64,000 bases of DNA from Euglena gracilis (lineage: Eukaryota; Euglenida; Euglenophyceae; Euglenales), in contig CP154956.1 of assembly GCA_039621445.1 (NCBI GenBank), positions 22,176,001 through 22,240,000 of the forward strand. Direction: 5' to 3'. Positions 61,164 through 64,000 of the stretch are shown here, in pieces. The notes beneath the pieces are model-generated. The model worked only from the letters and a program-made list of their open reading frames with translations. It had not been told where the DNA came from and searched no databases. Position numbers and translations under genes: made by a program. Numbering within the stretch: the stretch's first letter is position 1; every line of letters starts with the position of its first letter.

Positions 61164-63422
61164 CTATGAAGAACAGTAGGGTTTATGAGATTCAGGGAGG
61201 CTATGGTCAGGGAGCTCTTCGGGGCATTGTCCCCAAACCAATTGTCGTCCAACCTCCCGGGCCAGAGTCATGCTTATTCCTTGCCAGCAGGTCCCCTCGA
61301 CGCTCCTCCTCTCCCAGGCGTCCTGTTGGCCTGCTAGCAACTTGATGCAGTTACCAACAAAGGTGAGCGCACCATCCCCCATGCCACCATAACAGTCCAA
61401 GACAAAGGGTATGAATGTCCAGCCTCTGCGTTGGCAACCATCTCCATACTTCTTTATCTTGTCCTGCTCCTGTGCCTCATGCCACCTGCCAATATCCTCC
61501 AAGCCAGCGCGATTTTGCGAAGGCGCAAGTGGGTGACGAATGGTGACGTCGATAGCTGCCGGGCCGTTTGCATCGTACCTCATGATGAATACGTCGCCTG
61601 GTCGTGAGCCATCTGGGGCACTTTCTTCCCTTCTGGCTGGGAAACCTGCACGCTGCGCGAGCCCGAGGATGTGCGATTGCACCGCATTGTGCGGCCGGAC
61701 AATGTTGTTTTTGTGGCAACAGACAAGGTGGTGGCCTCTGAAATCTGTGGGGTTGTGCCATCTTGGGCAGGCAGGTGGGCTGTCCGTAGCGCTGACCACC
61801 GGTGCACCCAGACTCCACTGGACGATCACCTGAAATTCTCTGGTGGGAATCAGTGTTTTGGTCGAGGCACACGGTGTCACAGAGGCCCATGTCATGGCAT
61901 GTGGCTTCATCTTGCAGGAGAACTTCAATTTTTCTGTCCCTTCCAAGGCGGCGTGCAGCCTCTGCTGTCGTGCTTCAGCGCAAGCATTTCCCCAGAAGCG
62001 CTGTGTCAGCATGTCGGGTGTCAACAATTCGTGTCGACGGGGGTCATCACAGAAGGATTGAGCGGATGTTGGCCAGGAGCGGCTTCCTTTGATGGCTCCT
62101 GCCGTCTCCGCGAAGTCGATGGGGAGTAGCGGAACAGAGCAGAAGGCTTGGAGGTCAAGGATCCGATCCCCTCGAATAACGAAATCCAGAGTTGCTGCCC
62201 ATCTGGCGTTCACTCTCTCGACAACTGGGTCGCGGTTACCCAAACCCCCCAGTCGAACCGGAAGTGTGGCTTGAACCCATTGTGGTTCCTCCAGTGGTCG
62301 TCCGCTGATGATGCTCATTGTATTCCCCACGGTTTTGCTGAGCAAGGCACGTTGGCCTTGAGCATAGGAGGCTGGGGTTGCCCGCAGAAGGTCGTTCACC
62401 TTGCATGCGTCCAGGCACATCCGAAGGTTTCTGAATTGAACGTGTGCGGAAGGCACTCTCTGTAGGAGGGAACATGCTTTCATTGCAGCTTCGCACCGTC
62501 CAAACCAGGTGTGTGGAGCAAATGTGCCGTCCGCTGGGTGGCACACCGGGACACCCAGTGATTTGATTCCTGAGCCAGGGACAAATGGTGTCACCGGGAT
62601 TTGTTGGAGGATGCTTGCTCCCATTGGAAGGGAAGATCATGCGGTACCAAAGGCCGGTCCCCACAGCGTGCACTTGTCTAGGTTGAGTGCCACACCGATC
62701 GGAGGGCCCTTCTCCAGGATCATTCGGACCGCAGCCTCGAGCTGGCACATGTTGCCCACGATGTGGGCGTCGTCCAGGTACCAAGCTTGCCAGCCACATA
62801 TGGAGTGGAGTTCTTCCACCAGTCCTTGAACGGCAAGGGCGAAAGCGGCAGGGCCACAAGGATCCCCTTGCTGGACCCCTGATTTACTCCGGAGGCAAGT
62901 ATCCCCCAAGAAGAGACTGGAGTGTTCTGCATAACATGTTTCCAGCTAGGTGACCATTTCGGGGCATCTTTCTCTTGCCGCTTCCAATAAGGCATCACGG
63001 CGGATACGGTTGAACGTGTTGCTGAAGTCTAGCTGTAGCACGCCCCAATCAGCGGCCTGTGTGCTGCATAGGGTGGTTACGAGGTGTTGCAGCCCCATTC
63101 CAATCAAGCCACAAGCGTCGCGTCAGCCCACGCCAAATTGTCCGGGCATTCCTTCTGCAGTGAATTTGCGAACCGCGGGCTGTCGCATCAGCACCTTTCC
63201 GACCAATCTGCGCAGACATTCTCCCGACGCGATCGGCCTTGTTCCTTCGTGTTCCGGGTCCAAGGGTGGAGGCAGCAAGTTACCGGCTTCGTTCACTTGT
63301 GCAGGGTGCTTCGCCTTTCGCAGGGCTGTCAAGCGTGCAGAGGCCAAGATCTCGGCGGCCCCGACGGGCCCCCGGTCGTTGATGCTTTTGAAGGCAAATG
63401 TTGCCAGTCCCTCGAGTAAGGA
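61164..63422 (-). pseudogene. LINE-3: RT plus restriction-like endonuclease, 5'-truncated
   Basis: On the minus strand: RPIASGECLRRLVGKVL (near 63,230), LQLDFSNTFNRIRR (near 63,020), GVQQGDPCGPAAF (62,865), the catalytic WYLDDAHIVG (62,780), GIKSLGVP, the thumb FRNLRMCLDACKVNDLLRA, then PACPRW..RGHHLVCC and the endonuclease motif SRPGDVFIM..AIDVTIRHP. Defects: a frameshift near 63,125, TAG at 62,948-62,946 and TGA at 62,639-62,637. The last 486 codons are open. The second knuckle cysteine is replaced by Trp. The left-over 5' end abuts the LTR-like sequence at 63,424. Confidence 0.9.
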
Positions 63423-63423
63423 T

Positions 63424-64000
63424 TTGCGGACTATTTACAAACCGCCTGAACCGAACTTTGTATTCCTAATTCGAACCTTTCCTCCTGTGCAGACTGCTGG
63501 CTCTGGTTATGTCTTTACATTGATTGTGTTACGTCTTTGGGGACAATTGGGATATCAAGAAAAATTGGGAATCCGAGGATGTCAATAAAAATAAAAGAAT
63601 ATTCTGAGACGTCCAAAGTTGGTCGCAGAGGTTTGTTGTTCCAATCGTCCAAGACGTCTTCGAGGAGATTCAACATTGTTTCACTGGTTATTGAAGTTCC
63701 AGAAGTTGGTGTTCCTGAAGGCAAGGTTAACCAGGTTGCTGGTACAGAACAACATCTTCAACAGGAAGTTGACATTGAGGCTGTGGTGAACAAGTTCACA
63801 GTGGAGAGTTTGTCAACAGTTGTTGTATTGATTATTTGGTTGAGGAAGTTTGTAAGTGGTGTTGTTCACCTTGCTGTCCAGAACAAGATCCTGGTGGAGG
63901 CAAGTTCTTCATCATCTTGCTGACCTGGTCCTGAACCAAGTGGTTGGTTTTCTGTTCTGGTTTCTTCAGTTTTTGTTTACCTTTTTGGGTTGGCCAGTGT
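63424..64000 (+). repeat. LTR-like leader of a third gag-protease element, running off the window
   Basis: Begins TTGCGGACTATTTAC and is the inverted copy of 57,235-56,660. By comparison with copy 1 the gag ATG should lie about 60 bases beyond the right edge, on the + strand. Confidence 0.8.

Noticed and set aside
1-64000. CRISPR arrays, bacterial operons or ribosome-binding sites
   Set aside because: The gene content is eukaryotic (spliced 14-3-3, retrotransposons); the minisatellites have no regular repeat-spacer structure.

Overview
The window is eukaryotic nuclear DNA, most likely from a protist or alga with a large, repeat-rich genome. The evidence is one complete spliced host gene, retrotransposons of three classes (DIRS/tyrosine-recombinase, non-LTR with restriction-like endonuclease, and a gag-protease element), TTAGGG-type interstitial repeats, and many inverted-repeat elements. 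The TTAGGG motif and uniform GT-AG introns argue mildly against a dinoflagellate. The species cannot be fixed from this sequence. Homopolymer C and G tracts of 8 to more than 50 bases are abundant throughout.

The only convincing host gene is a 14-3-3 protein on the minus strand. Five exons lie at 50,081-50,015, 49,964-49,810, 49,761-49,642, 27,822-27,602 and 21,363-21,237. Together they give a complete 229-residue reading with canonical GT-AG junctions and matching phases. Introns 1 and 2 are 50 and 48 nt. Introns 3 and 4 are about 21.8 kb and 6.2 kb and consist almost wholly of nested repeats and miniature transposons. About half the window is therefore the inside of one gene.

Layout. 1-5,960: two adjacent DIRS elements, the left a broken tyrosine-recombinase end and the right nearly complete (ORF1, RT-RNase H-methyltransferase-like, tyrosine recombinase, inverted ends). 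6-21 kb: non-coding repeats, including a 4.5-kb inverted repeat (15.0-19.6 kb) whose arms carry a ~160-bp satellite, and a tRNA-Met-like sequence at 10.5 kb. 21.2-50.1 kb: the 14-3-3 gene; its introns hold TA-flanked and 8-bp-TSD miniature elements, a GA-rich block (28.6-30.0 kb), a duplicated 0.6-kb GC-rich unit, perfect cruciform-type palindromes and TTAGGG-like tracts. 50.1-64 kb: a retrotransposon graveyard with three 5'-truncated endonuclease-type LINEs, a 3-kb gag-protease-methyltransferase-like ORF on the minus strand, a second chimeric copy of its core, and the start of a third copy at the right edge.

Most notable: (1) a set of TA-flanked miniature elements whose ends are C/G runs followed by a short family-specific core repeated several times inside each element, one with a filled/empty-site proof in the window; (2) the same methyltransferase-like domain in two structurally different retroelements; (3) the 14-3-3 gene with two tiny and two giant introns; (4) a gag ORF in which the zinc knuckle is out of frame although the 1,023-codon ORF stays open.
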